Below, piece by piece: positions 9,686-19,583 of a stretch of 64,000 nt of DNA. The DNA is from Mogibacterium neglectum (lineage in GTDB: Bacteria > Bacillota > Clostridia > Peptostreptococcales > Anaerovoracaceae), in contig NZ_CP128647.1 in the NCBI RefSeq assembly GCF_030644205.1, positions 1,426,001 through 1,490,000 on the forward strand, given 5' to 3'. Position numbers and translations under genes: made by a program. Positions within the stretch are counted from its first letter, which is position 1. Each line of letters starts with the position of its first letter. A model generated the notes under the pieces. It searched no databases. It had not been told where the DNA came from and worked only from the letters and a program-made list of their open reading frames with translations.

Positions 9686-9721
9686 AAAACTCCCTTTGAG
9701 GTTTTCTTCAAAGGGAGTTTT
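9686..9721 (+). terminator. Bidirectional terminator between brnQ and the XRE gene
   Basis: A 14-bp perfect stem, AAAACTCCCTTTGA with its complement, ending in TTTT and then TATTTATT. The minus strand also runs into a T-rich tail. Confidence 0.9.
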
Positions 9722-9807
9722 ATTTATTGATTACTTATCTTTTAACTTATTTTATCTACGCACCTTGTTCTTGAGGCTCCTATTGCATAATCAATAATCG
9801 TATATCC

Positions 9808-10812
9808 TTATTTATCGTAATCTTTCTTGTTTAAGAACACTTCACATATCTTGTAGAATAGCCCGTATAGCAGCCCTGCAATCGGCCAGATAACCCAAGC
9901 TTTGTTCCAATAGTTGAATAGGAAACCTAGAGTCAAATATATTGCTGTAATTATAATCCAGTAAGCTCCTGCTATTGGTGCCATCTTCTGCTCTATGCGC
10001 TTCTTATAGGGGGTGTAATCGCCTTCTTGTAGTAGCTTCTTGTAACTGCCGCCGATAATACCAACTTCAACGAAAGTATATACACCTGCCGCAACCATAA
10101 TTAATGTAAGTGCCCATGCGGCATTCTCAAATTGTGAAAAACGCTTATCTGAATCATCAAATATTATTCCTGGTAGGACTCCTACTATACAGAGAAACAC
10201 GCCAACAGCAATCTTCTGTCCTATAACCTCTTTAAATGGAGCGTATCTGTGCTTAACAGCCGCTTCTACGCCATATCCAAGTTTCAGTTCATCCTTGGAC
10301 AGATATTCATATTTTGACAGCGCAAACGACGACAATATACACAGTGCTACACCAATTGCGATTATTATAAACATAGCTGCTAATGAGATGCGTTCTAACA
10401 ACTTTCTGTTATTTTCATTGGCAAAGTTCTCAGCTAGTATATAAGCCACTGGGGATATGATAAATAACCCCACAGCACCCGCTATTCTATTTGCTTGCTT
10501 ATACGATTCTTCAAGATATTCATTTGCTTCTTCAAGAGAGACTGTTTTTATCGGTTTCTCAACATCACTCGCTATATCTTCAGTAGTCTCTGCATTAGAT
10601 GATTCTGGCAAATCCATCTCATCCTTAAGTAGATAGTCTACAGACACTCCGAAAACTTCGCTCATCTTGATTATCTTCTGTATATCCGGCATTGAAGTTG
10701 CTGATTCCCACTTCGAAACCGACTGTCTAGATACTCCAACAAGATCTGCAAGCTCTTCTTGACTCCATCCGTACTGCTTGCGTAGGCTCATTATCTTTTC
10801 TGAAATTATCAT
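9808..10812 (-). CDS. XRE-family regulator with C-terminal membrane domain
   Basis: A helix-turn-helix of the Cro/C1 type occupies residues 1-65 (W-S-Q-E-E-L-A-D, then V-S-R-Q-S-V-S-K-W-E). After an acidic linker comes a region of about 220 residues with five or so hydrophobic segments. This is the common Firmicutes layout of a membrane-anchored repressor of unknown signal. AGGAGGG lies four bases before the ATG. A 23-base palindrome over its own -10 box suggests autorepression. No obvious target neighbour. Confidence 0.8.
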   Translation of the reverse strand: MIISEKIMSLRKQYGWSQEELADLVGVSRQSVSKWESATSMPDIQKIIKMSEVFGVSVDYLLKDEMDLPESSNAETTEDIASDVEKPIKTVSLEEANEYLEESYKQANRIAGAVGLFIISPVAYILAENFANENNRKLLERISLAAMFIIIAIGVALCILSSFALSKYEYLSKDELKLGYGVEAAVKHRYAPFKEVIGQKIAVGVFLCIVGVLPGIIFDDSDKRFSQFENAAWALTLIMVAAGVYTFVEVGIIGGSYKKLLQEGDYTPYKKRIEQKMAPIAGAYWIIITAIYLTLGFLFNYWNKAWVIWPIAGLLYGLFYKICEVFLNKKDYDK

Positions 10813-10834
10813 AATACCCTCCTAATTGAGTTTC

Positions 10835-10857
10835 ATATCATATTGTAGATATGATAT
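10835..10857. promoter_or_regulatory. Palindromic operator of the XRE gene
   Basis: ATATCATAT and ATATGATAT around a 5-base centre, 22 bases before the start codon. It overlaps the -10 box, so binding there would block transcription. The likely ligand is the XRE protein itself (inference). Confidence 0.6.
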
Positions 10858-10870
10858 CCAAAATTTCCAA
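10842..10870 (-). promoter_or_regulatory. Promoter of the XRE gene
   Basis: On the minus strand: TTGGAA, 17 bases, TACAAT. The -10 lies at the centre of the palindrome. Confidence 0.7.
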
Positions 10871-11085
10871 ATCCAGCAAAATATTTTGTGAGTTTCCTTA
10901 TCATCACCTATTAAAACATATTTTGAATTTCTTTCCTATTTTTCGTTTTCTTTTCATAGAGCAGCTGCATTCTATGGTTTCATTTTATGGTAGCGACGTC
11001 CACTTCACCACCAACTGCACTTGGAAATTTGTCAACTCACGGTTGCAACTAGCGTTTACATCTTATTATTGTACGCTAAAAATGC
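10871..11085. other. Intergenic stretch without a credible gene
   Basis: The gap 10813-11175 holds the XRE promoter/operator at one side and hairpins after agcS at the other. A 103-codon plus-strand frame here has no ribosome binding site, no recognisable motif and runs through the palindrome and the hairpins, so I do not call it. Confidence 0.5.
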
Positions 11086-11145
11086 TTATTTTGAGAGATT
11101 TTGATCTCAAAATAAAGACTCTCGTCAATGCGGGCGAGAGTCTTT
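11086..11145 (-). terminator. Tandem hairpins at the 3' end of agcS
   Basis: Read on the minus strand, a perfect 11-bp stem (AAAGACTCTCG and its complement at 11114-11145) is followed at once by a second perfect 11-bp stem (TTATTTTGAGA with TCTCAAAATAA, 11086-11115). The two share two bases, so they cannot both close fully. The first, followed by TATTTTG, is the likely terminator. Confidence 0.75.
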
Positions 11146-11175
11146 ATCATGATGTCATATAAGAGTAGAATAAAT

Positions 11176-12573
11176 CTATTTTTTAGGCTTTCCCTTATCA
11201 AAATAGTCCTTTGTAAGTCTGATAACAGTACCTGACAGCAGTAGAACTGCAATCAAATTTGGAATTACCATCAATCCATTAAATGTGTCTGCTATGTTCC
11301 ATATTAATCCTAGATCCATAGTAGCTCCGATAATAGCCACTAGTGAATACACAACGATAAACGGCTTTATGGCAGACTTTCCGAACAAAAATTCTATACA
11401 TCTCGAGCCGTATAACCCCCAGCCTAGTATAGTTGAGAAGGCGAAGCAGCAAAGTGCTACAGCGAGCATTACCGAAACCCAACCTCCGAAAGTAGCTGTG
11501 AATCCTGAAATGGTGAGCTCTGCACCTGCTGTCTTACCGTAATTGATTTTCACGCCACTGCAGAGGATTACAAGAGCCGTAATAGTACAGATTACAATCG
11601 TATCTGCAAATACCTCGAATATTCCCCATAGACCCTGCTGAACTGGGTGGTCCACCTCAGCCGAAGAATGAGCGATGGAACCTGTACCAAGACCCGCTTC
11701 ATTTGAAAATATACCTCTAGAAACACCTCTTCTCATAGCAATGAACATTGAACCTACAACGCCGCCTGTTATAGCCCTTGGTGTAAATGCGCCTTCAAAT
11801 ATATCTCTGAAAACGCCAGGAACGTTCTTGTAATTGAGAATAACTACTAGAAGTCCAAAGATTATATAGTAAAGCGCCATGAAAGGAACTAGTTTCTCCG
11901 TTACACGTCCGATACGCTTTATTCCTCCGATTAAGATAACCAGCACCAGCAGGGTAATCGCTATACCAATGCCTAGGTTGACACCAGATGGAAGGCCGTG
12001 CTTAAATGCACCAGTCGATGTCAATGCCGAATCGATAGCTGTCGTAATCGTATTAACCTGCGTAGCATTTCCTGTACCGAACACCGTAAGCACTCCGAAT
12101 GTCGAGTATAAAATTGCTAGCCAGCTCCATTTCTTACTTAGACCATTCTTTATGTAATACATAGGACCGCCAACCCAGTCTCCATGGTCATTACGCTCTC
12201 TAAAATGTACAGCTAGCGTAACCTCCGCGAACTTTGTGCACATACCTAGCAGTGCAGAAAGCCACATCCAGAAAACTGCTCCTGGTCCGCCTAAAGCGAT
12301 AGCTCCGGCGACACCCGCGATATTACCAGTTCCAACGGTTCCCGCGAGTGCGGTACATACGGACTGGAATGAGGTAAGAGCACCATCTCCAGCTTCCTTT
12401 TTATCGAACATAGCACCGAAAGTGTGCTTCAGTGTATATCCGAATTTTCTGAACTGAATGAAGCGCGTGTTGAGAGTCAGCCAAATTCCAACTCCCATAA
12501 TGCAGATCATCGAGGGCACACCCCAAATGAATGCATTAATCATGTCGTTGTAAGAAACAATCGTTTTAAGCAT
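11176..12573 (-). CDS. agcS: Sodium:alanine/glycine symporter
   Basis: Alanine or glycine:cation symporter (AGCS family), 465 residues and about 11 membrane segments. Motifs include G-T-V-G-T-G-N-I-A-G-V near residue 80, a G-G-P-M-Y-Y-I motif near residue 135, and S-N-E-A-G-L-G-T-G near residue 290. It takes up small neutral amino acids with sodium. AAGGAGT lies five bases before the ATG. It is apparently monocistronic. Confidence 0.93.
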   Translation of the reverse strand: MLKTIVSYNDMINAFIWGVPSMICIMGVGIWLTLNTRFIQFRKFGYTLKHTFGAMFDKKEAGDGALTSFQSVCTALAGTVGTGNIAGVAGAIALGGPGAVFWMWLSALLGMCTKFAEVTLAVHFRERNDHGDWVGGPMYYIKNGLSKKWSWLAILYSTFGVLTVFGTGNATQVNTITTAIDSALTSTGAFKHGLPSGVNLGIGIAITLLVLVILIGGIKRIGRVTEKLVPFMALYYIIFGLLVVILNYKNVPGVFRDIFEGAFTPRAITGGVVGSMFIAMRRGVSRGIFSNEAGLGTGSIAHSSAEVDHPVQQGLWGIFEVFADTIVICTITALVILCSGVKINYGKTAGAELTISGFTATFGGWVSVMLAVALCCFAFSTILGWGLYGSRCIEFLFGKSAIKPFIVVYSLVAIIGATMDLGLIWNIADTFNGLMVIPNLIAVLLLSGTVIRLTKDYFDKGKPKK

Positions 12574-12878
12574 AAAGGACTCCTTGTAATAATATAAAAT
12601 TCATGTTTTGATTCTAAAACATCAGAGATGATTCTGCAACAGATTTAGTAAAAGTTAATAAAATAATAAAGTTTTCATTGTGAAATTAAACAATTTGATT
12701 TACAGTATCAATATTTTTTATGGTTGTTCGTCCATATGATAATTAAGCCGCATAAATAAATGGTTAATTCCAATACACTATCTATTCTCGTTTCCCACTA
12801 AATTCCCATCCTTAGATAGTCAATTCATTTTAAGATAATATTAAATAAAAGTTTAACGTCTTTTACAATCTAATTTAA
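12574..12878. other. Divergent intergenic region, agcS / SPFH gene
   Basis: AT-rich, no gene seen. I looked for a glycine riboswitch before agcS and found no conserved core. The plus side carries the SPFH promoter. Confidence 0.5.
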
Positions 12879-12907
12879 TTGACTTTTCTATGTTATGCTC
12901 ATATTAT
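12879..12907 (+). promoter_or_regulatory. Promoter of the SPFH gene
   Basis: TTGACT, 17 bases, TATTAT, giving a leader of about 40 bases. The longest open frame begins inside this promoter, which rules out that start. Confidence 0.8.
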
Positions 12908-12954
12908 GGAGATATCAATTGATACTAATTAGATTACTAATAAGGAGGTTCACT

Positions 12955-14001
12955 ATGATTGCTACAATTATTTATGTAATAGTAGTTTTTTTGATAGTAT
13001 TGTTATTGGTTTCCTGCATAAAGATTGTCCCACAGGAGCATGCATACGTAATTGAAAGGCTAGGGAAATATCTATGTACATGGCACGCAGGTCTTCATTT
13101 TAAATTTCCAATCATCGACAACGTGATCAATAAGATTTCGCTCAAGGAGCAGGTTCTCGATTTTCCTCCTCAACCTGTAATCACTAAGGATAACGTATCT
13201 GTGCGCGTGGATTCTGTTGTATTCGCAAAAGTATTTGACCCTAAACTATACACATACGGTGTAGAAAATCCAATCGCCGGTCTACAGAATCTGTCTGCAA
13301 CTTCACTCAGAAGCATAATCGGAGGCATGGAGCTCGATACAACGCTATCGTCCAGAGAGCAAATCAACGAAGACATGGAGGTCATTCTTGATAAAGCAAC
13401 TGATTCATGGGGTCTCAAGGTCAACCGTGTAGAGCTCAAGAATATAATTCCACCTGAAGAAATCGAAGAAGTAATGACAAAGCAGATGAGAGCCGAACGA
13501 GAGAGACGTCAGACTGTACTCGAAGCGCAGGCTCATAAGGAATCTGTAGTATCGCGTGCTGAGGGTGATAAGGAAGCAAAGGTTCTCGCTGCCGAAGCTG
13601 AGAAGGAAGCAAGAATCGCTCTCGCTGCCGGTGAAGCAGAATCTATCAGACTCGTATACGAAGCGCAGGCTCAGGGTCTTGAGAAGCTCAAGAAAGCTAA
13701 TATCAACGAGGGTGTTCTCAAGCTAAAAGGCCTCGAGGCTCTGAGAGATATCGCTGATGGTCGTGCAACAAAAATATTTATGCCTACGGACTTGGCAAGC
13801 ATCGTATCAAATCTTGGAATGGCTTCTGAAGCTCTAGGCATAGGTGACTACACAGAGATTGATAAGTCACCTGTTACTGATAAGGGAAGTTATAACGATA
13901 GCTGCCTCAAGAATACTTCCTCCAAGATTACTAAGGAAGTCGCAGGAACTAATGCAAGCATCCAGGTTGATTTAGAAAACCGAAGAGAAGATATTATCTA
14001 G
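12955..14001 (+). CDS. SPFH/band 7 (stomatin-like) membrane protein
   Basis: 348 residues. One N-terminal membrane segment (about residues 3-24) is followed by the band 7 domain (V-P-Q-E-H-A-Y-V-I-E-R-L-G-K-Y near residue 27, then K-D-N-V-S-V near residue 75). A long alanine/glutamate-rich coiled region spans about 170-260. Such proteins (QmcA/paraslipin type) form membrane-bound oligomers linked to protease or lipid microdomain control. AAGGAGG six bases before the ATG at 12955 sets the start. No NfeD partner gene is adjacent, which is slightly unusual. The tail after residue 290 is polar and poorly conserved. Confidence 0.85.
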   Translation: MIATIIYVIVVFLIVLLLVSCIKIVPQEHAYVIERLGKYLCTWHAGLHFKFPIIDNVINKISLKEQVLDFPPQPVITKDNVSVRVDSVVFAKVFDPKLYTYGVENPIAGLQNLSATSLRSIIGGMELDTTLSSREQINEDMEVILDKATDSWGLKVNRVELKNIIPPEEIEEVMTKQMRAERERRQTVLEAQAHKESVVSRAEGDKEAKVLAAEAEKEARIALAAGEAESIRLVYEAQAQGLEKLKKANINEGVLKLKGLEALRDIADGRATKIFMPTDLASIVSNLGMASEALGIGDYTEIDKSPVTDKGSYNDSCLKNTSSKITKEVAGTNASIQVDLENRREDII

Positions 14002-14007
14002 CTATAT

Positions 14008-14038
14008 AAAACCTTGGCATCTCAGGTATCTAGGTTTT
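14008..14038 (+). terminator. Weak hairpin after the SPFH gene
   Basis: AAAACCT pairs with AGGTTTT across 17 bases, followed by GATTTCTTT. The stronger hairpin downstream probably does most of the work. Confidence 0.4.
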
Positions 14039-14094
14039 GATTTCTTTACATAGAGTTCCACATATAGGGCTCAAAACCAATTAATACACAGTAC

Positions 14095-14125
14095 AAAAGG
14101 ACGAAGAATCAATCTTCGTCCTTTT
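14095..14125. terminator. Bidirectional terminator, SPFH gene / uvrA
   Basis: A perfect 12-bp stem, AAAAGGACGAAG with its complement and a 7-base loop, with T-tracts on both strands. It separates converging genes. Confidence 0.9.
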
Positions 14126-14144
14126 CTCATATTATTCCTCTATA

Positions 14145-16997
14145 CTATCTAAGCATCTTTCGTAGATACTGCCCTGTAAATGACTTCTCGCACTTAGCAA
14201 CCTCTTCAGGTGTTCCCGTCGCAACGATAGTTCCACCACCACTACCACCTTCTGGTCCGAGGTCGATAATGTGATCTGCACACTTAATCACATCAAGATT
14301 ATGTTCGATTACCACCACCGTATTGCCCTCGTCAGTCAGTCTATTAAGAACGTACATCAACTTCTCGACATCAGCGAAGTGAAGCCCCGTTGTCGGTTCA
14401 TCTAATATGTATAATGTCTTACCTGTACTCTTCTTGGAAAGCTCTGTAGCGAGTTTGATTCTCTGCGCCTCGCCACCAGATAGCTGAGTCGACGGTTGTC
14501 CGAGTTTGATGTATCCGAGGCCTACATCATCGAGCGTTCGCAGATATTTCTCGATGGATTTGTGATTCTCAAAGAATGGTAGTGCCTCTGTAACACTCAT
14601 CTCGAGAATCTCAGAGATATTCTTCCCTTTGTATTTTACCTCCAGCGTCTCGTGATTGTATCTAGCACCGCCACACACCTCACATGGAACATATACATCT
14701 GGTAGGAAGTGCATTTCTACTTTGGTGATACCATCTCCGCGGCATGCTTCGCACCTTCCGCCCTTTACATTGAAGCTGAAACGGCCCTTCTGATATCCTC
14801 GCATCTTAGCCTCTGGCATCTGTGCAAAAAGGTCTCTAATCGGATCGAACATTCCCGTGTAAGTTGCAGGATTTGACCTAGGTGTACGTCCAATCGGCGA
14901 TTGATCTATATCTATGACCTTGTCAAAATTCTCAATGCCACGTATCTCCTCATGCGCGCCTGGCTTTTCCTGTAGCTTATTTGTAACACTTGCGACCCCT
15001 TTGTAAAGTATTTCATTTACAAGGGATGACTTGCCAGAGCCCGATACGCCCGTCACACATACTAGCTTGCCTGCTGGAATCTTAACATCTATATTGCGTA
15101 GATTATTTTGCTTAGCTCCAATAATCTCGAGGTATTTACCGTTTCCAGTTCTTCTAGTCTTAGGTACGCCAATCTTACGCACACCAGACAGAAACTGTCC
15201 AGTTATAGAGTCCTTGCAGGCTTTGATATCCTCGACAGTTCCCTGAGCCACCAACTCACCACCATAGATTCCAGCCCCAGGTCCGATATCCACGATATAG
15301 TCAGCAGCATACATCGTATCTTCATCGTGCTCAACGATGACTAAGGTATTACCCATATCGGTCAAGTTCCTCAGTGCGCCGAGCAGCTTGTCGTTGTCTC
15401 GCTGGTGGAGTCCAATCGAAGGCTCGTCCAGGATATACAGCACACCGACGAGCCCCGACCCTATCTGAGTAGCCAACCTGATACGCTGAGATTCCCCTCC
15501 CGAGAGCGTGCCTGCGGCGCGCGACAAAGTCAGGTATCCGAGCCCCACCTGCTTTAGGAATCTGAGTCTCTCCCTGATTTCCTTAGTGATGAGCCTCGAT
15601 ATCTGCTGTTCCCTTGGCGTCAGCTCAAGCTTTTCAAAGAATAGAATCGCCTGCTCTACTGATAGGTCAGTTAGTTCGATGATATTTTTATCACCAACCG
15701 TTACTGCCAGCACCGTGTCCTTCAGTTTCTTGCCATGACAAGTAGGACAGATTGCCTCTGTCATCATGCCAGCAATTTTTTCCTTTATATAATCTGAATT
15801 AGTCTCGCCATATCTTCTCTCTAGACTAGGAATCACACCTTCAAACGTATGATTCATATGGGATACACGGCCAGACTTGCTAGTATAGGTGTATTTGAGC
15901 TTACGATTACCAGTTCCATGCAGCAGTTCATTTCTAAAGTCTATCGGCAGCTCCTTGTAAGGAACACCGAGGTCTGTCTTGTGATCTATTGCCAGCTGGT
16001 TGAGCATCTGGCGGTAGAATCCCATCGCATCCATCGTCGAGAACACCTGCCCCATCGCGCCATCGAGTATGCTCTTATTCGGTTCGGATACGACGTTATC
16101 ATCATCGATTTTTAGCGTAAATCCTAGACCAGTGCACGTTTCACAAGATCCATATGGCGCGTTGAATGAGAACATTCTAGGCTCCATCTCCTCGATCCCC
16201 ACACCGTGCTCTGGGCAGGCGAGTTGAGTGCTAAAAGTCTCCTCCGCATCCTTAGTCTTGCCGTCTTCGGTCTTATACTGAAATAAAATATTGGTAGTCC
16301 CTTCACCTTCTTTAACGGCGAGTTCAACCGCTTCAGCAATACGGCTTCTATTTTCAGACCTTAATACAATTCTATCGATAACTATATCTATGGTGTGTTT
16401 CACATTTTTGTTGAGGTTAAATTCCTCCTGCTCATCCACTCTAATCATCTCGCCATCGAGCCTAATTCTGATAAAGCCGTCTTTCTTAATACGAGAGAGT
16501 ATATTCTTGTGCTCTCCTTTGCGCCCCTTGATTATCGGTGCCATGACGGTTAGTCTGGTACCTTCATCGTGAGCCATGATATGGTCAACAATAGTGTCTA
16601 CAGACTGGCTGGATATCTCCCTACCGCACACTGGGCAGTGAGGAATACCGACTCTAGCATACAGAAGTCTTAGATAATCATATATCTCTGTAACCGTTCC
16701 GACAGTCGACCTCGGATTCTTATTAGTGGTCTTCTGGTCAATTGAGATCGCTGGTGAAAGTCCCTCAATTAGTTGCACATCTGGCTTCTTCATGAGTCCG
16801 AGGAACTGTCTCGCATACGAGGAAAGTGACTCCACATACTTCTTCTGTCCCTCTGCATATATCGTGTCGAATGCAAGCGAAGATTTACCAGAACCTGAAA
16901 GTCCGGTAAATACAATCATCTTATCGCGAGGAATCGTAAGATCCACGCCCTTAAGATTGTTCTCCTTTGCACCTTTAATTACTATGTTTTTCTCCAT
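14145..16997 (-). CDS. uvrA: Excinuclease ABC subunit A
   Basis: Damage-recognition ATPase of nucleotide excision repair. 950 residues, full length. The first ATPase has G-L-S-G-S-G-K-S-S near residue 32 and a C-P-x-C zinc module near residue 120. The mid-protein signature L-S-G-G-E-S-Q is followed by a second Walker A, G-V-S-G-S-G-K-S-S, near residue 655. The C-E-A-C-R-G-D-G zinc finger and a second L-S-G-G-E-A-Q complete it. It starts 21 bases after uvrB ends, so uvrB-uvrA is an operon. Confidence 0.97.
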   Translation of the reverse strand: MEKNIVIKGAKENNLKGVDLTIPRDKMIVFTGLSGSGKSSLAFDTIYAEGQKKYVESLSSYARQFLGLMKKPDVQLIEGLSPAISIDQKTTNKNPRSTVGTVTEIYDYLRLLYARVGIPHCPVCGREISSQSVDTIVDHIMAHDEGTRLTVMAPIIKGRKGEHKNILSRIKKDGFIRIRLDGEMIRVDEQEEFNLNKNVKHTIDIVIDRIVLRSENRSRIAEAVELAVKEGEGTTNILFQYKTEDGKTKDAEETFSTQLACPEHGVGIEEMEPRMFSFNAPYGSCETCTGLGFTLKIDDDNVVSEPNKSILDGAMGQVFSTMDAMGFYRQMLNQLAIDHKTDLGVPYKELPIDFRNELLHGTGNRKLKYTYTSKSGRVSHMNHTFEGVIPSLERRYGETNSDYIKEKIAGMMTEAICPTCHGKKLKDTVLAVTVGDKNIIELTDLSVEQAILFFEKLELTPREQQISRLITKEIRERLRFLKQVGLGYLTLSRAAGTLSGGESQRIRLATQIGSGLVGVLYILDEPSIGLHQRDNDKLLGALRNLTDMGNTLVIVEHDEDTMYAADYIVDIGPGAGIYGGELVAQGTVEDIKACKDSITGQFLSGVRKIGVPKTRRTGNGKYLEIIGAKQNNLRNIDVKIPAGKLVCVTGVSGSGKSSLVNEILYKGVASVTNKLQEKPGAHEEIRGIENFDKVIDIDQSPIGRTPRSNPATYTGMFDPIRDLFAQMPEAKMRGYQKGRFSFNVKGGRCEACRGDGITKVEMHFLPDVYVPCEVCGGARYNHETLEVKYKGKNISEILEMSVTEALPFFENHKSIEKYLRTLDDVGLGYIKLGQPSTQLSGGEAQRIKLATELSKKSTGKTLYILDEPTTGLHFADVEKLMYVLNRLTDEGNTVVVIEHNLDVIKCADHIIDLGPEGGSGGGTIVATGTPEEVAKCEKSFTGQYLRKMLR

Positions 16998-17018
16998 AGA
17001 AATACCCTTTCAAAATAT

Positions 17019-18992
17019 CTATGCTCTCTTGCTGCTCCTTAGATCAAACAGTAGATCCCTGAGCTCTGCTGCTCGCTCGAACTGAAGGTCTTTAGCCGCC
17101 TGCTTCATCTCCTTCTCGAGATTCTTAATCGTACGTTGCAGCTCCTTCGTCGTCATTTCCTTTGGATTCTTGAGTTCAGTGTCTCCGGTATACGACTTCG
17201 TCGCCTCGATTACATCACGTATAGGCTTTATGATAGTCTGTGGTGTAATTCCGTGTTCTTCATTATATCTCTCCTGGATTTCACGCCTTCTCGCAGTCTC
17301 ATCTATGGTGTACTTCATCGCCTTGCTGATGCGATCAGCATACATGATAACTCTGCCGTTCTGGTTACGTGCAGCTCTCCCGACAGTCTGAACCAGCGAG
17401 GTCTCTGTGCGGAGGAATCCCTCTTTATCAGCATCTAGGATAGCTACGAGCGATACCTCTGGTAGGTCAAGCCCCTCTCTCAGAAGATTGATGCCGACTA
17501 GAACGTCGAATTTACCAAGGCGAAGATCCCTGATTATCTCTAGTCTCTCGAAATTATCTATTTCAGAATGCAGATATCTGACCTTGATCCCTTCATTTCT
17601 TAGGAATCCCGTGAGGTCCTCTGCCATTCTCTTGGTGAGTGTCGTGATGAGCACTCGCTCTCCATTATCCACAGTCTTATATATCTCGCCGATTATATCA
17701 TCTATCTGACCTTCAATCGGCCTAACTTCTATTATCGGATCAAGAAGTCCCGTCGGTCTGATAATCTGTTCTGTTGTGACGCCATTTGAGTTCTCGAGCT
17801 CGTATTTCCCTGGCGTAGCACTAACGAATAGAATATCGTTAGTGACCTCATTAAATTCTTCGAACTTGAGCGGTCTGTTATCCAGTGCCGAGGGGAGTCT
17901 AAATCCAAAGTCGACAAGCGAGCTTTTTCTTGCCCTATCCCCATTGTACATCGCGCGCAGCTGAGGCAGCATTACATGCGACTCATCGATTATAGTTAGA
18001 AAATCATCCGGAAAATAATCAAGAAGAACGTAAGGTCTCTCCCCAGGCTTCAGGAAGTTCAGATGCCTCGAGTAGTTCTCGACTCCCTTACAGGTTCCGA
18101 CTTCCATCATCATATCCATATCGTAGTTGGTACGCTGGGTGATACGCTCAGCCTCAAGTAGCTTTCCATTCTCCTTAAACCATTTTACACGTTCATCAAG
18201 TTCTTCTTTTATGGTGCCGACAGCAAGCTGCATGTCCTCCTTGCTAGTTACGTAGTGGGATGCTGGGAATATTGAGATATGATTACGTACACCTGTGATT
18301 TCACCAGTCAGAGCGTTCATCTCTTTGATTTCCTCTATCTCATCTCCAAACATCTCGACTCTTACCGCCTCTTCTCCACCAGCAGGATATATATCGATTA
18401 TGTCGCCACGAACTCGAAATGTACCGCGATGGAAATCGATGTCATTTCTCTCATACTGCATGTCGATGAGTTTTCGCATCATCATTGTCCTGTCCATCTC
18501 CACCCCTGGTCTCAGAGATAAGAGCTGATTTCTATACGAATCAGGGCTACCGAGACCGTATATGCAGGAAACACTAGCAACTATGATAACATCTCTACGC
18601 TCGAGGACTGCCGCAGTCGCAGAGTGCCTGAGCTTGTCTATTTCGTCATTTATATCAGCATCTTTCTCTATATACGTGTCAGTAGAAGCGACATATGCCT
18701 CTGGCTGGTAGAAATCATAGTACGATACGAAGTATTCAACGGCATTGTTAGGAAAGAATTCTTTCATCTCTCCGTGAAGCTGCGCTGCCAATGTTTTGTT
18801 ATGCGAAATTATAAGAGTTGGCTTCTGCACCTTCTCTATTATCTTCGCCATCGTATAAGTCTTGCCAGATCCAGTAACGCCAAGTAGAGTCTGGAAGCGC
18901 TTTCCAGACTCTATACTCTCAGCTATTTTCTCTACAGCCTGTGGCTGATCACCCATCATCTCGAATTCAGAATGAACTTTGAACTCAGGCAT
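17019..18992 (-). CDS. uvrB: Excinuclease ABC subunit B
   Basis: Helicase-like damage-verification subunit, 657 residues. Walker [10 protein letters not shown] is near residue 40. The beta-hairpin segment [10 protein letters not shown] is near residue 90. Later come D-E-S-H, a G-R-A-A-R segment and a C-terminal UVR motif ([19 protein letters not shown]). I use the ATG at 18992, with GAGG five bases upstream, since the extra 11 residues of the longer frame lack a binding site and are not found in the family. Confidence 0.96.
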   Translation of the reverse strand: MPEFKVHSEFEMMGDQPQAVEKIAESIESGKRFQTLLGVTGSGKTYTMAKIIEKVQKPTLIISHNKTLAAQLHGEMKEFFPNNAVEYFVSYYDFYQPEAYVASTDTYIEKDADINDEIDKLRHSATAAVLERRDVIIVASVSCIYGLGSPDSYRNQLLSLRPGVEMDRTMMMRKLIDMQYERNDIDFHRGTFRVRGDIIDIYPAGGEEAVRVEMFGDEIEEIKEMNALTGEITGVRNHISIFPASHYVTSKEDMQLAVGTIKEELDERVKWFKENGKLLEAERITQRTNYDMDMMMEVGTCKGVENYSRHLNFLKPGERPYVLLDYFPDDFLTIIDESHVMLPQLRAMYNGDRARKSSLVDFGFRLPSALDNRPLKFEEFNEVTNDILFVSATPGKYELENSNGVTTEQIIRPTGLLDPIIEVRPIEGQIDDIIGEIYKTVDNGERVLITTLTKRMAEDLTGFLRNEGIKVRYLHSEIDNFERLEIIRDLRLGKFDVLVGINLLREGLDLPEVSLVAILDADKEGFLRTETSLVQTVGRAARNQNGRVIMYADRISKAMKYTIDETARRREIQERYNEEHGITPQTIIKPIRDVIEATKSYTGDTELKNPKEMTTKELQRTIKNLEKEMKQAAKDLQFERAAELRDLLFDLRSSKRA

Positions 18993-19060
18993 TTTAACCT
19001 CGACTTTCTCATCATACAAGAACATTCATCCATATACTCAATTCACTGTCATAATTTCAG

Positions 19061-19564
19061 CTACTTATTTTCAATATCTATCAGTCTTTCATTCTCATAG
19101 AGCATTGGGCATTCGCGGGCAATCTGTTCGATTGTCTCTCTTATACGCTCCATCTCTTCAGAGAATTCTTCAAAAGCAGCTGTTGGAACATTTCTATTTA
19201 GGAAAAGTTGTTCAATCTCTCTGTTGAACTGAGTTAGATTATCTGTGAGCTCGATGAACTGTTTGAACTTGTCCGATTTGCTAGCGTTTTTAAACTTTGT
19301 TATATCGCGTCTGATAAAATCCACAACATCCGTCTCGCCATAGAATTTGCCGAGAAGCATCGGATACGGATTTACCCTGCGTAGGTACATAGCATGATCA
19401 CGTCTGAGATCCAGCATATACTTGATAGTAAGCTCATCGTTGATTTCAAACTCATATATATTGATATGGGCAGGCATGTTCTTAACGTTCGTCGCACCGA
19501 GCTGCTTGACCATCATATTAATCATATCACTTGTTACTCTGTCTGTTGTAAGTGTGTTTGCCAT
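19061..19564 (-). CDS. Conserved-looking protein of unknown function
   Basis: 167 residues, soluble, with no signal peptide or membrane segment. The middle is rich in charged and aromatic residues (Y-L-R-R-V-N-P-Y-P). The last 50 residues are probably coiled coil (repeated E-E, E-R-I-R). GGAGG lies six bases before the ATG. It sits between the ArsB/NhaD transporter (19 bases upstream) and uvrB, all in one direction. I do not recognise the family, and position alone does not justify a repair or transport role. Confidence 0.7.
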   Translation of the reverse strand: MANTLTTDRVTSDMINMMVKQLGATNVKNMPAHINIYEFEINDELTIKYMLDLRRDHAMYLRRVNPYPMLLGKFYGETDVVDFIRRDITKFKNASKSDKFKQFIELTDNLTQFNREIEQLFLNRNVPTAAFEEFSEEMERIRETIEQIARECPMLYENERLIDIENK

Positions 19565-19583
19565 TTATTGCCTCCATTCTCCG

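Noticed and set aside
10851-11162. 103-codon plus-strand frame between the XRE gene and agcS
   Set aside because: No ribosome binding site, no recognisable motif, and it runs through the XRE operator and the agcS terminator hairpins.
12574-12954. Glycine riboswitch before agcS
   Set aside because: No conserved tandem aptamer core was found in the AT-rich leader.
12895-12954. Longer N-terminus of the SPFH protein
   Set aside because: It would begin inside the promoter spacer. The ATG at 12955 has an ideal ribosome binding site.
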